In this document: positions 1 through 8,191 of the stretch, piece by piece
How the letters are laid out: every line of letters starts with the position of its first letter
How positions within the stretch are numbered: the stretch's first letter is position 1
Assembly (NCBI RefSeq): GCF_014203835.1
Contig: NZ_JACHJW010000001.1
Location: 1,364,001 to 1,428,000, forward strand
Direction of reading: 5' to 3'
From: Micromonospora polyrhachis
Lineage (GTDB): Bacteria > Actinomycetota > Actinomycetes > Mycobacteriales > Micromonosporaceae
DNA: 64,000 nt
The notes under the pieces: model-generated
Seen by the model: the letters and a program-made list of their open reading frames with translations, nothing else
Databases searched by the model: none
Told to the model about the DNA's origin: nothing
Made by a program: the position numbers and the translations under genes

Positions 1-186
1 CGGCACCCGATCGGGGTAGGCGGCACACACTGCCCGCCACACCACCAGCGTCGATTCGCCCTCCGCGAACGCCTGTTCGATGGTGCGACCCCCGAGTTGG
101 GTGAGCACCTGGTCTGCGGCGATACTGCCGGCGTACGCAGGCCCGAACGTCTGCTCCAGACGCGTCCAGAAGTCGGTCAGCCGCAC
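1..186 (-). CDS. DUF3046 family protein, cut by the window edge
   Basis: The minus strand reads VRLTDFWTRLEQTFG from a GTG at 186 and stays open through position 1, 62 codons. The opening RLTDFW, followed by AYAGSIAADQVLTQLGGRT, is how I know the small actinobacterial DUF3046 family, whose function is unknown and which usually lies beside recA/recX. An in-frame GTG at 192 would overlap the stop of the upstream MFS gene, so the two may be translationally coupled. I chose 186 because family members begin directly with M/V-R-L-T-D. The last few residues lie outside the window. Confidence 0.8.
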   Translation of the reverse strand, partial: MRLTDFWTRLEQTFGPAYAGSIAADQVLTQLGGRTIEQAFAEGESTLVVWRAVCAAYPDRVP

Positions 187-188
187 CC

Positions 189-1505
189 TCACGCCCCCTC
201 TGTCGTGGCTCCGCTCGGAGCCGGACGCAACGCTAGCGCCACCAGCGGCACCACCGCGAGCGCCGCCAGCAGATTGAGCACGGGGTAGCCGGCGAACTCG
301 ACGACAAACCCGCTGACCGCACCGGCCGTCGCCCCGGCCAGCCCCATGATCAGGTCGGACAGCCCCTGGGCAGCCGGCCGGACGTCGACCGGCACAGACT
401 CCGACAGCAGGGTCGAGCCGGTGACCATGGTGCCGGACCACCCCAGGCCGAGCAGGGCCAGGCCCAGCGTCAGGCGGGTCGTGTCGTGCCCGGCGGTGCC
501 GGCGACCGCACACGCGGCGAGCAGCAGGCCGACCCCGCCGAGGATGACCGGTCGACGGCCGTACCGGTCGGTGAGCCAGCCGACGACCGGGGACAACGCG
601 TACATGCCGGCGATGTGCACGCTGAGCACGATGCCGACCACGTGCAGCACGTCGGCGTCGCCGTGCGACTCGCCGAGGCGTACCGGGGTCATCGACATCA
701 CCCCGACCATGACCAGGTGCCCGACGGCCACGGCGGCGATGCCGAGGCGGGCGGCCGGGCGGTTCACGACCACCCGCAGCGCCGCCCGCAGACTGCCGCT
801 GCGCTTCCCGGCGGGGGTGACCATCGCCGGGGTACGGCCATCCGCCAGCCGCCGAGCGGTGAGCAACGGGTCCGGGCGGAGGAAGACGAAGAGCACGGCG
901 CCGGCCAACACGAAGGCGACCGCACTGAACGCGAACGGGCCGGAGAGTGCGGGTAGGCCCAGGTCGGTGGTGAACCGGTCGGCGCTGGCGGCGAAGTTGG
1001 GAGCCGCGACCGCCCCGATCGTGGTGGCCCAGACGATCAGCGACAGTTGCCGTCCCCGACGGGCCGGTTCGGCGAGGTCGACGGCGCTGTACCGGGCCTG
1101 GAGGTTGGCGGCGGAGCCGCCGCCGAAGAGCAGCATGCCGAGGAAGAGCAGGGGGATCCAGCCGGTCACGGCGGCGAACACGACCAGTACGCCGCCCAGC
1201 GCGCCGGTCAGGTAGGCGACGACGAGGCCGGGGCGTCGACCGGCGGCGCTCATGATCCGGGTGACCGGTATGGCGAGTAGCGCGCCGCCGACCACGGCAG
1301 CGCTCTGGGCAAGCCCCGAGACGGCGGTGCCGACCAGCCGGGCGGCGAGCAGCGCGCCGACGGAGACGCCGATGGTGGTGCCGATGCCGCCGATGATCTG
1401 GGTGCCGAAGAGCAACCTGAGGGTACGACGCTGGACCCGGGCGATGGCGGGGTCCTGATTGTCGGTCGCGCTCCCGGGTGGGGGCACGGTGGCGGCAGTG
1501 GCCAT
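189..1505 (-). CDS. MFS transporter
   Basis: This 438-residue protein has about twelve hydrophobic segments, as expected of a major facilitator superfamily permease. The loop after the second helix has the usual basic pattern (MSAAGRRPG), and the matching loop in the second half reads GWLTDRYGRRPVILGG. The substrate cannot be told from sequence; efflux of a small drug-like compound is a reasonable family guess. I chose ATG 1505 because GGAG lies about 6 bases upstream; ATG 1517 is the alternative. The stop overlaps the beginning of the DUF3046 reading frame. A strong hairpin at 1650-1691 separates it from the upstream ABC genes. Confidence 0.85.
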   Translation of the reverse strand: MATAATVPPPGSATDNQDPAIARVQRRTLRLLFGTQIIGGIGTTIGVSVGALLAARLVGTAVSGLAQSAAVVGGALLAIPVTRIMSAAGRRPGLVVAYLTGALGGVLVVFAAVTGWIPLLFLGMLLFGGGSAANLQARYSAVDLAEPARRGRQLSLIVWATTIGAVAAPNFAASADRFTTDLGLPALSGPFAFSAVAFVLAGAVLFVFLRPDPLLTARRLADGRTPAMVTPAGKRSGSLRAALRVVVNRPAARLGIAAVAVGHLVMVGVMSMTPVRLGESHGDADVLHVVGIVLSVHIAGMYALSPVVGWLTDRYGRRPVILGGVGLLLAACAVAGTAGHDTTRLTLGLALLGLGWSGTMVTGSTLLSESVPVDVRPAAQGLSDLIMGLAGATAGAVSGFVVEFAGYPVLNLLAALAVVPLVALALRPAPSGATTEGA

Positions 1506-1649
1506 CAGAGGCTCCATCGGCGGTAAGAGGTGATGGGGTGGCTACATCCTTACTGCCGATGCGGCCTGGCCCTCAGGGTACGCCGCACGACCGCCCCGAC
1601 GACCGGGCCCGGATACGCCGCTGGCGGAATCGATGGGGTGGTCGATGTG

Positions 1650-1691
1650 CAGCGGCCCCCGCATCTGGTTGCCTGCTGTCGGGGGCCGCTG
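1650..1691 (-). terminator. Hairpin terminator after the ABC permease gene
   Basis: Positions 1650-1661 and 1680-1691 form a perfect 12-bp inverted repeat (CAGCGGCCCCCG) with an 18-base loop. The stem extends by ATGTG/CACAT with one bulged base. It lies about 30 bases beyond the permease stop. There is no U tract, as is usual for actinomycete terminators. Confidence 0.7.
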
Positions 1692-1718
1692 ACACATCGC
1701 TCGCTCGTCGGCTGACGG

Positions 1719-2504
1719 TCAACTGGTGAGGTCGCGTCGATTGAACGCGGCGGTGGCGACCAGGAGGAGCACGATGCTCGCCATCGCGAGAACGCCGAAG
1801 TCAGCCCAGTGGAAGCCGTTCTGGAGCGGCTCGTTGCCGATGTAGTAGTGGAACGGAGAGGCGTAGCGAATCCCGTCGACGATCTGGGGAAGGAAGGTGT
1901 TCGCGGCGTACCCGAGAACACCGACGGTGGCACTGCCGGCGAGGGTGGCCACCCGACTGCCGGTGACCGCTCCGATGGTGACGGCGATGATGCCGAACAG
2001 GGTGGCCAACAGTGCGAGCGCTACGCACTGTGCGGTGAACTGGCCGATGCTGATGGTGTCGAGTTGGGCACTGCTGCGGATGGCGAGCATGGCGAGCAGC
2101 ACGGTGGCGGCGAGACCGAAGGCCCCGAGGGTGAGTGCACCACAACGGTGCAGCAGGAGTCGGGTACGACCGACCGGATAGGCGAGGAGCAGGTCGAGAT
2201 AACCAGCCTCCTCGTCGCCGGCGACGGCCCTGGTACCGGCCGTGATGCCGTAGCTGACGGCGATCAACGGCACGAGGATGCCGAAGACGCTGGAGCCGAG
2301 ATAACCGGCGGCGCTGGCAAGATCCTCCATGTTCAGTGCCTCACGGATCGCCGGGGAGAAGCCCTCGACGGCCTGTCCCATCGCACCGTCGGCGACCTGC
2401 GGATAGAAGCCGGCGTACATGGCCGCCACCAGGGCGGTGCCGGCGGCGAAGCTGGCGAGGCTTCGGCGGGAGTCCCACAGGGTCTTGGTGAGGACGTTAG
2501 GCAT
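1719..2504 (-). CDS. ABC transporter permease
   Basis: The 261-residue protein opens with a short cytoplasmic stretch (MPNVLTKTLWDSRRS) and then has six predicted membrane segments, the layout of ABC-2 type exporter permeases. The sequence LLAYPVGRTRLLLHR after the second segment resembles the coupling region of multidrug or lantibiotic-type exporters. The start at ATG 2504 overlaps the last 8 bases of the ATPase gene (stop 2497-2499), so the two are co-translated and almost certainly form one exporter. The substrate is unknown. The next features downstream are a strong hairpin and then the MFS gene. Confidence 0.85.
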   Translation of the reverse strand: MPNVLTKTLWDSRRSLASFAAGTALVAAMYAGFYPQVADGAMGQAVEGFSPAIREALNMEDLASAAGYLGSSVFGILVPLIAVSYGITAGTRAVAGDEEAGYLDLLLAYPVGRTRLLLHRCGALTLGAFGLAATVLLAMLAIRSSAQLDTISIGQFTAQCVALALLATLFGIIAVTIGAVTGSRVATLAGSATVGVLGYAANTFLPQIVDGIRYASPFHYYIGNEPLQNGFHWADFGVLAMASIVLLLVATAAFNRRDLTS

Positions 2505-3414
2505 GGCTGTTCTCCCTGCTGCCGGCGTCGGTTGGTTGGTAGTAGGCGAAGAAGAGTTCCTCCAGGTCGGGTTTGCTGGCACGCAGGCTGGCGACCTGGT
2601 GGCGGGCGAGGACCTGGATCAGCGTGTCGGGGCCGGTGGCCAGGGCGAGTCGTACGGTCGAACCGTCGACGGTGAGATCGGAGATGCCGGGAAGCGCGGC
2701 GAGGGCCGCATGGTCGACGGATCCGGTGAAGGTGATCTCGAATCGGTGTACGGCGTGGTCACGGAGCCGGGCGACGGTGTCGAGGGCGACGAGCCGGCCC
2801 TCCCGGATGATCCCGACCCGGTCGGCGACCGCCTCGACCTCGGCCATGATGTGCGAGGACATGAGGACGGTCTGTCCGGCGGCCTTGGCCTCTCGTACGA
2901 GGTCCAGAAAGGTCTGCTGGACCAACGGGTCCAGACCGGAGGTCGGCTCGTCGAGGATCAACAGGTCGGGCTGGTGCATGAACGCCTGTACCAGGCCGAC
3001 CTTCTGCCGGTTGCCCTTAGAGAGGGTCTTGATCCGGGCGGACAGGTCCAGGTCCAGCCGAGTGGCCAACTCCGCGATACGGGTCTTCGGGACGCCGCCG
3101 CGCAGGGCGGCCAGGAACGTCAGGCACTCTCCCACCCGTTGGCGGGGGTCGACCACGAAGTCGCCGGCAAGGTAGCCGATTCGGCGGTGTAGGTCCACCG
3201 CGTGCTCTCGTGGGTCGCGGCCGAACAGCAGGGCCCGGCCGCCGGTTGGTCTGATCAGGTCCAGCAGCAGTCGAATGGTCGTCGACTTCCCGGCGCCGTT
3301 CGGACCGAGGTAGCCGAAGACCTCCCCCTCGGACACCGTCAGGTCGAGTTCGACCAGGCCACGGCGGGACCCGTACGTCTTGCTCAGCTTCTCCAGCTGA
3401 ATCACGTCTCCCAT
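2497..3414 (-). CDS. ABC transporter ATP-binding protein
   Basis: This 305-residue ATPase has Walker A GPNGAGKST at residues 37-45, the signature LSKGNRQK at 131-138 (S-K-G in place of S-G-G), Walker B LLILDEP at 151-157 and a switch histidine in SSHIM. This is the form seen in CcmA/DrrA-type drug exporters. The C-terminal 70 residues match the accessory domain of that group. It energises the overlapping permease gene. It is divergent from a GbsR/MarR regulator, and the 85-base gap holds a clear palindrome at 3435-3450, so self-contained repressor control is likely. The substrate is not known. Confidence 0.9.
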   Translation of the reverse strand: MGDVIQLEKLSKTYGSRRGLVELDLTVSEGEVFGYLGPNGAGKSTTIRLLLDLIRPTGGRALLFGRDPREHAVDLHRRIGYLAGDFVVDPRQRVGECLTFLAALRGGVPKTRIAELATRLDLDLSARIKTLSKGNRQKVGLVQAFMHQPDLLILDEPTSGLDPLVQQTFLDLVREAKAAGQTVLMSSHIMAEVEAVADRVGIIREGRLVALDTVARLRDHAVHRFEITFTGSVDHAALAALPGISDLTVDGSTVRLALATGPDTLIQVLARHQVASLRASKPDLEELFFAYYQPTDAGSRENSHA

Positions 3415-3434
3415 GACGCCGACACTAATGAATT

Positions 3435-3450
3435 TTCAAAGAACTTTGAA
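3435..3450. promoter_or_regulatory. Probable operator of the GbsR/MarR regulator
   Basis: TTCAAAG-AA-CTTTGAA is a perfect 7+2+7 palindrome in an AT-rich island between the divergent ABC ATPase (start 3414) and the regulator (start 3500). Its position fits a dimer of the winged-helix regulator repressing one or both promoters. No binding evidence exists here. Confidence 0.6.
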
Positions 3451-3499
3451 GATTCGAAGGTGTTAGGATTTCGTCAAGATTTGCGACAAGAGGAGCCTG

Positions 3500-3955
3500 A
3501 TGCCAGCGCTGAGCGACCCCGCGGAACGCCTCGCCCTGAGCCTCGCCCAGGGGGGCATGCAACGGATGACAGCCCGGGTGCTCGCGGCACTGCTCTTCAC
3601 CGAGCAGGAAACCCTCACGGCCGGCGAGATCACGGAACTGCTCACCAGCAGCTCCGGAAGCGTCTCGATGGCGTTGAAGTCGCTCACCTCGGTCGGACTG
3701 GTCGAACGGGTGCCGGCCCCTGGCAGCCGCCGGGAACACTTCCGCGTCCGCAGCGACGCATGGGCCACGCTCATGTCGGACCAGAACCAGATGGTGCGGG
3801 TGATGCGCGAGGCCGCCGAAGAGGGCATCGCGGCCACCGGCGAGAACAGCACCGCCGGTCGACGTCTCGCGGAGATGCGGGACTTCTACGACTACCTGTG
3901 GCGGGAACTACCCGCCCTGATCGACGCGTGGAGAACCCGACGGCCGGCCCCCTAG
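3500..3955 (+). CDS. GbsR/MarR family transcriptional regulator
   Basis: The 151-residue protein carries a winged helix-turn-helix: an entry helix (GGMQRMTARVLAALLF), then LTAGEITELL and SSSGSVSMALKSLTSVGLVERV at about residues 37-75, followed by the wing PAPGSRREHF. The C-terminal half is helical, as expected for a dimerisation segment. This resembles the GbsR/YvaF subgroup of MarR-like repressors, which often lie divergent to ABC exporters, as here. ATG 3500 follows GAGGAG at an ideal distance. The palindrome at 3435-3450 is its likely binding site. The ligand is unknown. Confidence 0.85.
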   Translation: MPALSDPAERLALSLAQGGMQRMTARVLAALLFTEQETLTAGEITELLTSSSGSVSMALKSLTSVGLVERVPAPGSRREHFRVRSDAWATLMSDQNQMVRVMREAAEEGIAATGENSTAGRRLAEMRDFYDYLWRELPALIDAWRTRRPAP

Positions 3956-4160
3956 GTTTGGAGTCTTCGTCCCTGAACCAGCACCCGCCGCCCCATCACC
4001 ACGACGCCGCCGTCCGAAGTTTCCATCCACGCGCGCTAGGCAATACCCTTGGCCCTGACGCTTGTTGTCCCACACTCGTTCTCCGTCGATGGCCCGGGTA
4101 CGCCGCGAAGTACCTCAAACTGATGCGTTTCAACGCTTGGAGCCAGACCGCTCCCGTCCG

Positions 4161-4679
4161 GTGAGTCCCGTGATCAGGGTTCGCTCCCGCAAGGATCTGC
4201 GAGCCGTCCGCCGCCCCCGCTCCCACCCCTGTTGGGGACACCTCGTCGCTGCGGCTCTCTGGCCAATGCACGGGGCGAACCTCGGCACCCTGCTACGCAC
4301 CTGCGACGCAGTCGGCGCTTGCCTGGTGGTTCCACCTTTCCGCTGGGTCGACGAGGCCGTTGCCAGGGGAAACACGCTGCGCCGGCCCAGTTGCGTACAT
4401 CGGGTCGGGAATCCGGTCCGCTGGCTGGAGAGTGAACGCGCCAACGGCTCGCATATCGTCGGCGTGGAACTGGCCGACGAGGCGATCCGCTTGGCCGATC
4501 TCCCGGCGGCCGACCGCCGGACCATCATGATCCTCGGCCACGAGGCTTCCGGCATCCCCTCCGAAGCCCTGGACCTGCTCGACCGCGCGGTGGAGATCCC
4601 CATGGTCGGCACCGGCCACAGTCTCAACGTCGCGGTCGCCGGCTCGCTTGTCCTGTACAAACTCGCGGGACTGCTCTGA
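4161..4679 (+). CDS. SpoU/TrmH family RNA 2'-O-methyltransferase
   Basis: The protein has the three SPOUT knot motifs of TrmH-type enzymes: NLGTLLRTCDAVGA, then IMILGHEASGI, then VEIPMVGTGHSLNVAVAGSLVLYKL at the C-terminus. These enzymes use S-adenosylmethionine to methylate a ribose 2'-OH in tRNA or rRNA. The frame is open further upstream to 4062, but that part does not look like protein, so I placed the start at GTG 4161 with modest certainty; GTG 4170 is close by. At 172 residues it is a minimal SPOUT domain without an RNA-binding extension. The precise target nucleotide is unknown. Confidence 0.8.
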   Translation: MSPVIRVRSRKDLRAVRRPRSHPCWGHLVAAALWPMHGANLGTLLRTCDAVGACLVVPPFRWVDEAVARGNTLRRPSCVHRVGNPVRWLESERANGSHIVGVELADEAIRLADLPAADRRTIMILGHEASGIPSEALDLLDRAVEIPMVGTGHSLNVAVAGSLVLYKLAGLL

Positions 4680-4680
4680 C

Positions 4681-4713
4681 CCACCTCGGTCCACCGCTGG
4701 CGGACCGAGGTGG
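4681..4713. terminator. Bidirectional terminator hairpin
   Basis: CCACCTCGGTCC (4681-4692) pairs perfectly with GGACCGAGGTGG (4702-4713) around a 9-base loop. It fills the short gap between the convergent SpoU methylase (ends 4679) and UdgX gene (ends 4718), so it can serve both. Confidence 0.75.
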
Positions 4714-4717
4714 CATC

Positions 4718-5419
4718 TCAGGCGGCGAGGGCACCGGCGACGACCTTCAGGTCGTCGACCAGTCCGGCGTACGCGATCTCGCGGTTGTCGGCGCGCAGCA
4801 CCGCCGACGGGTGGATGGTGGCAACCAGTTGGGCTGGCGGCACCGACCCGAGCTGGCCGGTGGCGTCGGTCGGCACTCGGGTGAAGTCCTGCGGCCGCTG
4901 GGCCGAGTCGGGCCAGGGCATCAACACGCCCCGGGACCGGGTGACCCGAAACGACGGGCCGAGCAGGGCCTTGGCGGCGGTCGCACCGAGCACCACGACG
5001 ACCTCCGGTTGCAACTGGGCGAACTCGGCGACCAGCCAGGGCCGACAGGCCACTATGTGCACCTGGTCGGGGGTCTGGTGGATGCGCCGTTTGCCCCGCA
5101 GCTCGAACCGGAAGTGCTTGACGGCGTTGGTGATGTACAGCTCGCGAGGGTTCAGGCCGGCGTCGTCCACCGCCCGACGAAGCAGGTGTCCGGCCGGCCC
5201 GACGAACGGCAGTCCCTTCTGGTCCTCCACGTCACCCGGCTGCTCGCCGACGAAGACCACCCGGGCGTTGGCGTTGCCTCGCCCGAAGACGGTCTGGGTG
5301 GCGTCCTGATAGAGCTCGCAGCCCCGGCAGTCGGTGGCGGCGGTGCGTAGCGCCGCCAGGTCGTCGGCGTCCGGTGGGATGAAGTGCTGGGCACCGGGCG
5401 CGGTCGTGGTTTCGGCCAT
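4718..5419 (-). CDS. udgX: UdgX-type uracil-DNA glycosylase
   Basis: UdgX is an iron-sulfur uracil-DNA glycosylase that excises uracil and, in the mycobacterial enzyme, stays covalently linked to the DNA through a histidine of the KRRIH loop. This protein has that loop (KRRIHQ, residues 110-115, His114), motif A GEQPG at 58-62 with the following DVED, a motif-B-like HPSAVLR, and cysteines at 31, 34 and 125 that could bind the cluster. ATG 5419 (MAETTTAPG) is preferred over a longer frame starting at 5494, because the extra residues do not resemble the family. The gene stands alone, ending at a shared hairpin. Family assignment is strong; activity is inferred from the motifs. Confidence 0.9.
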   Translation of the reverse strand: MAETTTAPGAQHFIPPDADDLAALRTAATDCRGCELYQDATQTVFGRGNANARVVFVGEQPGDVEDQKGLPFVGPAGHLLRRAVDDAGLNPRELYITNAVKHFRFELRGKRRIHQTPDQVHIVACRPWLVAEFAQLQPEVVVVLGATAAKALLGPSFRVTRSRGVLMPWPDSAQRPQDFTRVPTDATGQLGSVPPAQLVATIHPSAVLRADNREIAYAGLVDDLKVVAGALAA

Positions 5420-5496
5420 GGCGACCTTTTTACCCCCTACCACCGACACGAGTACGGCGGGTCGGAGATTTCGCCGCCGGCCGGCGGGATTCACGA

Positions 5497-5589
5497 ATCA
5501 GGCGCTGAACGGGACGGCCGGCGCCACACATCAGGCGCTGAACGGGACGGCCGGCGCCACACATCAGGCGCTGAACGGGACGGCGGTGT
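5497..5589. repeat. 33-bp tandem direct repeat
   Basis: Units start at 5497, 5530 and 5563 (ATCAGGCGCTGAACGGGACG and so on), two complete and a third of about 23 bases. The third overlaps the stop codon and the last codons of the MocR-type gene (stop 5564-5566), so the first two look like duplicates of that gene end. They fill the gap towards the start of udgX. Confidence 0.85.
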
Positions 5590-6904
5590 CGGCGGCCATC
5601 GCCCGGGTCACCGCGTCGACGAATGGCGGAATGTCCTTATCGGTCAACGGGCTGATGGTGATCCGTACCCCCGGGCCGGTGGCCAGCCGGTAGAGCGAGG
5701 AGGGGGCGACGGCGTACCCGGCGTCGCGCAGCATGGTGACCACCCGAGTCTCGTCGCGTACCGGCAGCCAGAGGTTGATGCCGGTACGCCCGTACGCGAT
5801 GACCCCCCGGTCGGCGAGCGCGGTGCGCAGGGCATGGCGGCGGCGGTCGTAGCTGTCCCGGGCCTCGGCCAGTTGCGCGGTCACGGCCGGGTCCTGCCAG
5901 AGTCTGACGATCAGCTGTTGCAGCAGGGTGGAGACCCAGCCGGCGCCTACCCGCATTCGGCCGGCGACTCGGGCCACGGTCGCCTCGTCGCCGGCCAGCA
6001 CCGCCAGGCGCAGGTCAGGCCCGTAGGGCTTGCTCGTCGAGCGGAGGAACGCCCAGCTACCGGTGGACCCGGCCAGGCTGTGCAACGGTACGGGGGCCAG
6101 CTCGGCCGCGTGGTCGTCCTCGATCAGCAGCAGCTCGGGGTGGGCGGCGAGCAGGGTGCGCAGTTCCTTGGCCCGGTCGGCGGTGACGGCAGCACCGGTC
6201 GGGTTCTGCGCACGAGTGGTGACGATCAGCGCCCGGGCCCCGGCGGCCAGGGCGGCGCTCACCCCGGTGACGGTGGGTCCGTCGTCGTCCACCGGTACGC
6301 CGATGGGGCGCAGCCCGAGGGCGGCGACCAGGTCGAGGAGGTTGGCCCAGCCGGGGTCCTCCACCGCCACCGGGTCACCGGGGCGCAGGTGGGCGGCGAG
6401 CAGCCGGTCGATGCCGTCCAGCGCCCCGCTGGTGACGGTGATCGCGTCCGCCGGGACGCCGTCGGCGGTGAGCCGGGCCCGGGCGCGATCGGCCAGTTCG
6501 GGGAGCACGCCGGCGGTGGCGTAGCCGACCGGCGGCTCGTCCCGGGCGGCGATGGCGGCCAGGTGGGGTCCGAGCCGGGGCAGCAGCCGGGTGTCGGGTT
6601 CCCCGGCGGAGAGGTCCCACCCGCCGGGGGGCGGGGGCAGGCGCAGCGCGGAACGGTGGGCGGCGACCGGGGGCCGGGGGCGGATCCGCGTGCCGTGGCG
6701 ACCGGCGGTCTCGACCACGCCCCGCTGTCGGAGCCCCTGGTACGCCTTGGCGACGGTGGCCGGGCTGACGGCGAGCTGCTCGGCCAGCGCACGGACGGCC
6801 GGTAGCGCTGCCCCGGGTTGCAGTGCTCCGGTGCGTACGCCGGTTTCCACGCTGGCCGCTATCGCGGCTGCCGTACCACCGATGATCTGATAATGTGCTG
6901 CCAC
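5564..6904 (-). CDS. MocR-type GntR/aminotransferase regulator
   Basis: Residues 1-75 form a GntR winged helix (LAEQLAVSPATVAKAYQGLRQRGVVET), and the rest is a fold-type I aminotransferase-like domain with the PLP lysine in RSTSKPYGPDLR. This is the MocR/PdxR architecture, in which the PLP domain senses vitamin B6 or an amino acid. It is divergent from a flavin-barrel/GNAT fusion gene, and the near-palindrome at 6915-6928 is a likely operator. The start is GTG 6904; no Shine-Dalgarno sequence is visible, so a leaderless message is possible. The end of the gene lies in a 33-bp tandem repeat. Control of B6 metabolism is plausible but not proven. Confidence 0.88.
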   Translation of the reverse strand: MAAHYQIIGGTAAAIAASVETGVRTGALQPGAALPAVRALAEQLAVSPATVAKAYQGLRQRGVVETAGRHGTRIRPRPPVAAHRSALRLPPPPGGWDLSAGEPDTRLLPRLGPHLAAIAARDEPPVGYATAGVLPELADRARARLTADGVPADAITVTSGALDGIDRLLAAHLRPGDPVAVEDPGWANLLDLVAALGLRPIGVPVDDDGPTVTGVSAALAAGARALIVTTRAQNPTGAAVTADRAKELRTLLAAHPELLLIEDDHAAELAPVPLHSLAGSTGSWAFLRSTSKPYGPDLRLAVLAGDEATVARVAGRMRVGAGWVSTLLQQLIVRLWQDPAVTAQLAEARDSYDRRRHALRTALADRGVIAYGRTGINLWLPVRDETRVVTMLRDAGYAVAPSSLYRLATGPGVRITISPLTDKDIPPFVDAVTRAMAADTAVPFSA

Positions 6905-6914
6905 AGTTGCGAAA

Positions 6915-6928
6915 TTGTACTAGAACAA
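6915..6928. promoter_or_regulatory. Near-palindrome in the divergent MocR promoter region
   Basis: TTGTACTAGAACAA pairs with itself at 6 of 7 positions (TTGT-CT/AG-ACAA). It lies in the 39-base gap between the MocR start (6904) and the fusion gene start (6944). It is a likely regulator binding site, by position only. Confidence 0.45.
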
Positions 6929-6943
6929 ATACGGGAGCGCGAC

Positions 6944-8191
6944 ATGTACCCGAAGACGGAACGGACCACCGCCCACCGCGACCGGGGCCGGATCGGCTAC
7001 CAGCGGGCGGTGGTTCACGCGATCCTCGACGAGGCATACCACTGCGTGCTGGCCTTCACCGTCGACGGCGAGCCCCGAGCACTGCCCACCCTGCACGTAC
7101 GCGTAGACGACACCGTCTACCTGCACGGCTCCACCGGCAGCCGGCCGCTGCTGGCCGCCCGAGGCACCGACGGGCTGGCCGTCTGCCTCACCGTCACCCT
7201 GCTCGACGGGCTCGTCTACGGCCGCTCCCAGTTCCACCACAGCGCCAACTACCGCTCGGTGATCGCGCACGGCACCGCCCGACTGGTCACCGACGAAGCC
7301 GAGAAGCAGGCCGCGATGACCGCCCTGGTCGAGAAGGTGGGTCGGGGCCGGGCCACCGACAGCCGGCCGCCGACCCGCAAGGAACTCGCCGAGACGGCGG
7401 TGCTGGCGCTGCCCCTGCACGAGGTGTCGACCCGGGTCCGGATGGGTGGGGTCGACGACGATCCTGCCGACCACGACCTGTCGTACTGGGCCGGGGTGGT
7501 GCCGCTACGGCTGGTGCCAGGCCCCCCGGAACCCGACGCCGGAGTCTCCGCCCCGCTGCCCGCGTACCTGCGGCCGGCGCACTCGCCGTGGCTGACCGCC
7601 GCACCGATGCGGGGCGAGCACGTGATCCTGGAACCGCTGGACCTGTCCCAGGTCGACGGCCTGTACGCCGCCACCGCCGCGCCTGAGGTGTGGCAGCATC
7701 TCGGCAACCCGATGCCTCGTAACCGCGACGACGTGGCGGCGATCGTGGCCGAGGCGCTGCGCGCCGCCCACCGGGGCGACCGGGTGCCCTGGGTACAGCG
7801 TTGCGCGACCACCGGCCAGGTCGTCGGCAGCACGTCCTACTACGACGTCGACGAGGTCCGGCGCACGGTCGCCATCGGCTACACGTTCCTCGGTCAGCCC
7901 TGGTGGCGTACCGGTATCAACACCGAGGCCAAGCTGCTGCTGCTCACCCGGGCTTTCGAGGAGTTGGGCGCGGTACGGGTGGTCTGGCACACCGACATCC
8001 GCAACGCTCGCTCACAGCGGGCCATCGAGCGGCTCGGGGCGCAGCGGGAAGGTGTGCTGCGGATGCACAAGCAGCGGCCGGACGGGTCGTGGCGGGACAC
8101 CGTCGTCTACTCGATGACCGCCGACGAGTGGCCATCCGTACAGGCCACACTGCGGGACCGGCTGCGTCGAGGCGTACCCGTGGCCGGATGA
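6944..8191 (+). CDS. Flavin split-barrel / GNAT acetyltransferase fusion
   Basis: Residues 1-200 resemble the pyridoxamine 5'-phosphate oxidase-like FMN-binding split barrel of the flavin-nucleotide-binding protein type (ILDEAYHCVLAFTVDGEPRALPTLHV, SQFHHSANYRSVIAHGTARLV). Residues 225-415 are a RimJ/RimL-type GNAT acetyltransferase (GEHVILEPLDLSQVDGLY, WRTGINTEAKLLLLTRAFE, NARSQRAIERLGAQREG). Each domain is usually a separate protein. ATG 6944 follows GGGAG at a good distance; the longer open frame upstream is not used. The stop overlaps the start of the LysE gene (ATGA), so the two are coupled. Divergence from a MocR regulator suggests a link to B6 or amine metabolism, but the substrates are unknown. 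Confidence 0.85.
   Translation: MYPKTERTTAHRDRGRIGYQRAVVHAILDEAYHCVLAFTVDGEPRALPTLHVRVDDTVYLHGSTGSRPLLAARGTDGLAVCLTVTLLDGLVYGRSQFHHSANYRSVIAHGTARLVTDEAEKQAAMTALVEKVGRGRATDSRPPTRKELAETAVLALPLHEVSTRVRMGGVDDDPADHDLSYWAGVVPLRLVPGPPEPDAGVSAPLPAYLRPAHSPWLTAAPMRGEHVILEPLDLSQVDGLYAATAAPEVWQHLGNPMPRNRDDVAAIVAEALRAAHRGDRVPWVQRCATTGQVVGSTSYYDVDEVRRTVAIGYTFLGQPWWRTGINTEAKLLLLTRAFEELGAVRVVWHTDIRNARSQRAIERLGAQREGVLRMHKQRPDGSWRDTVVYSMTADEWPSVQATLRDRLRRGVPVAG

Noticed and set aside
5497-5589. A short CRISPR array at the 33-bp repeats
   Set aside because: Units are directly adjacent with no spacers, so this is a tandem duplication.
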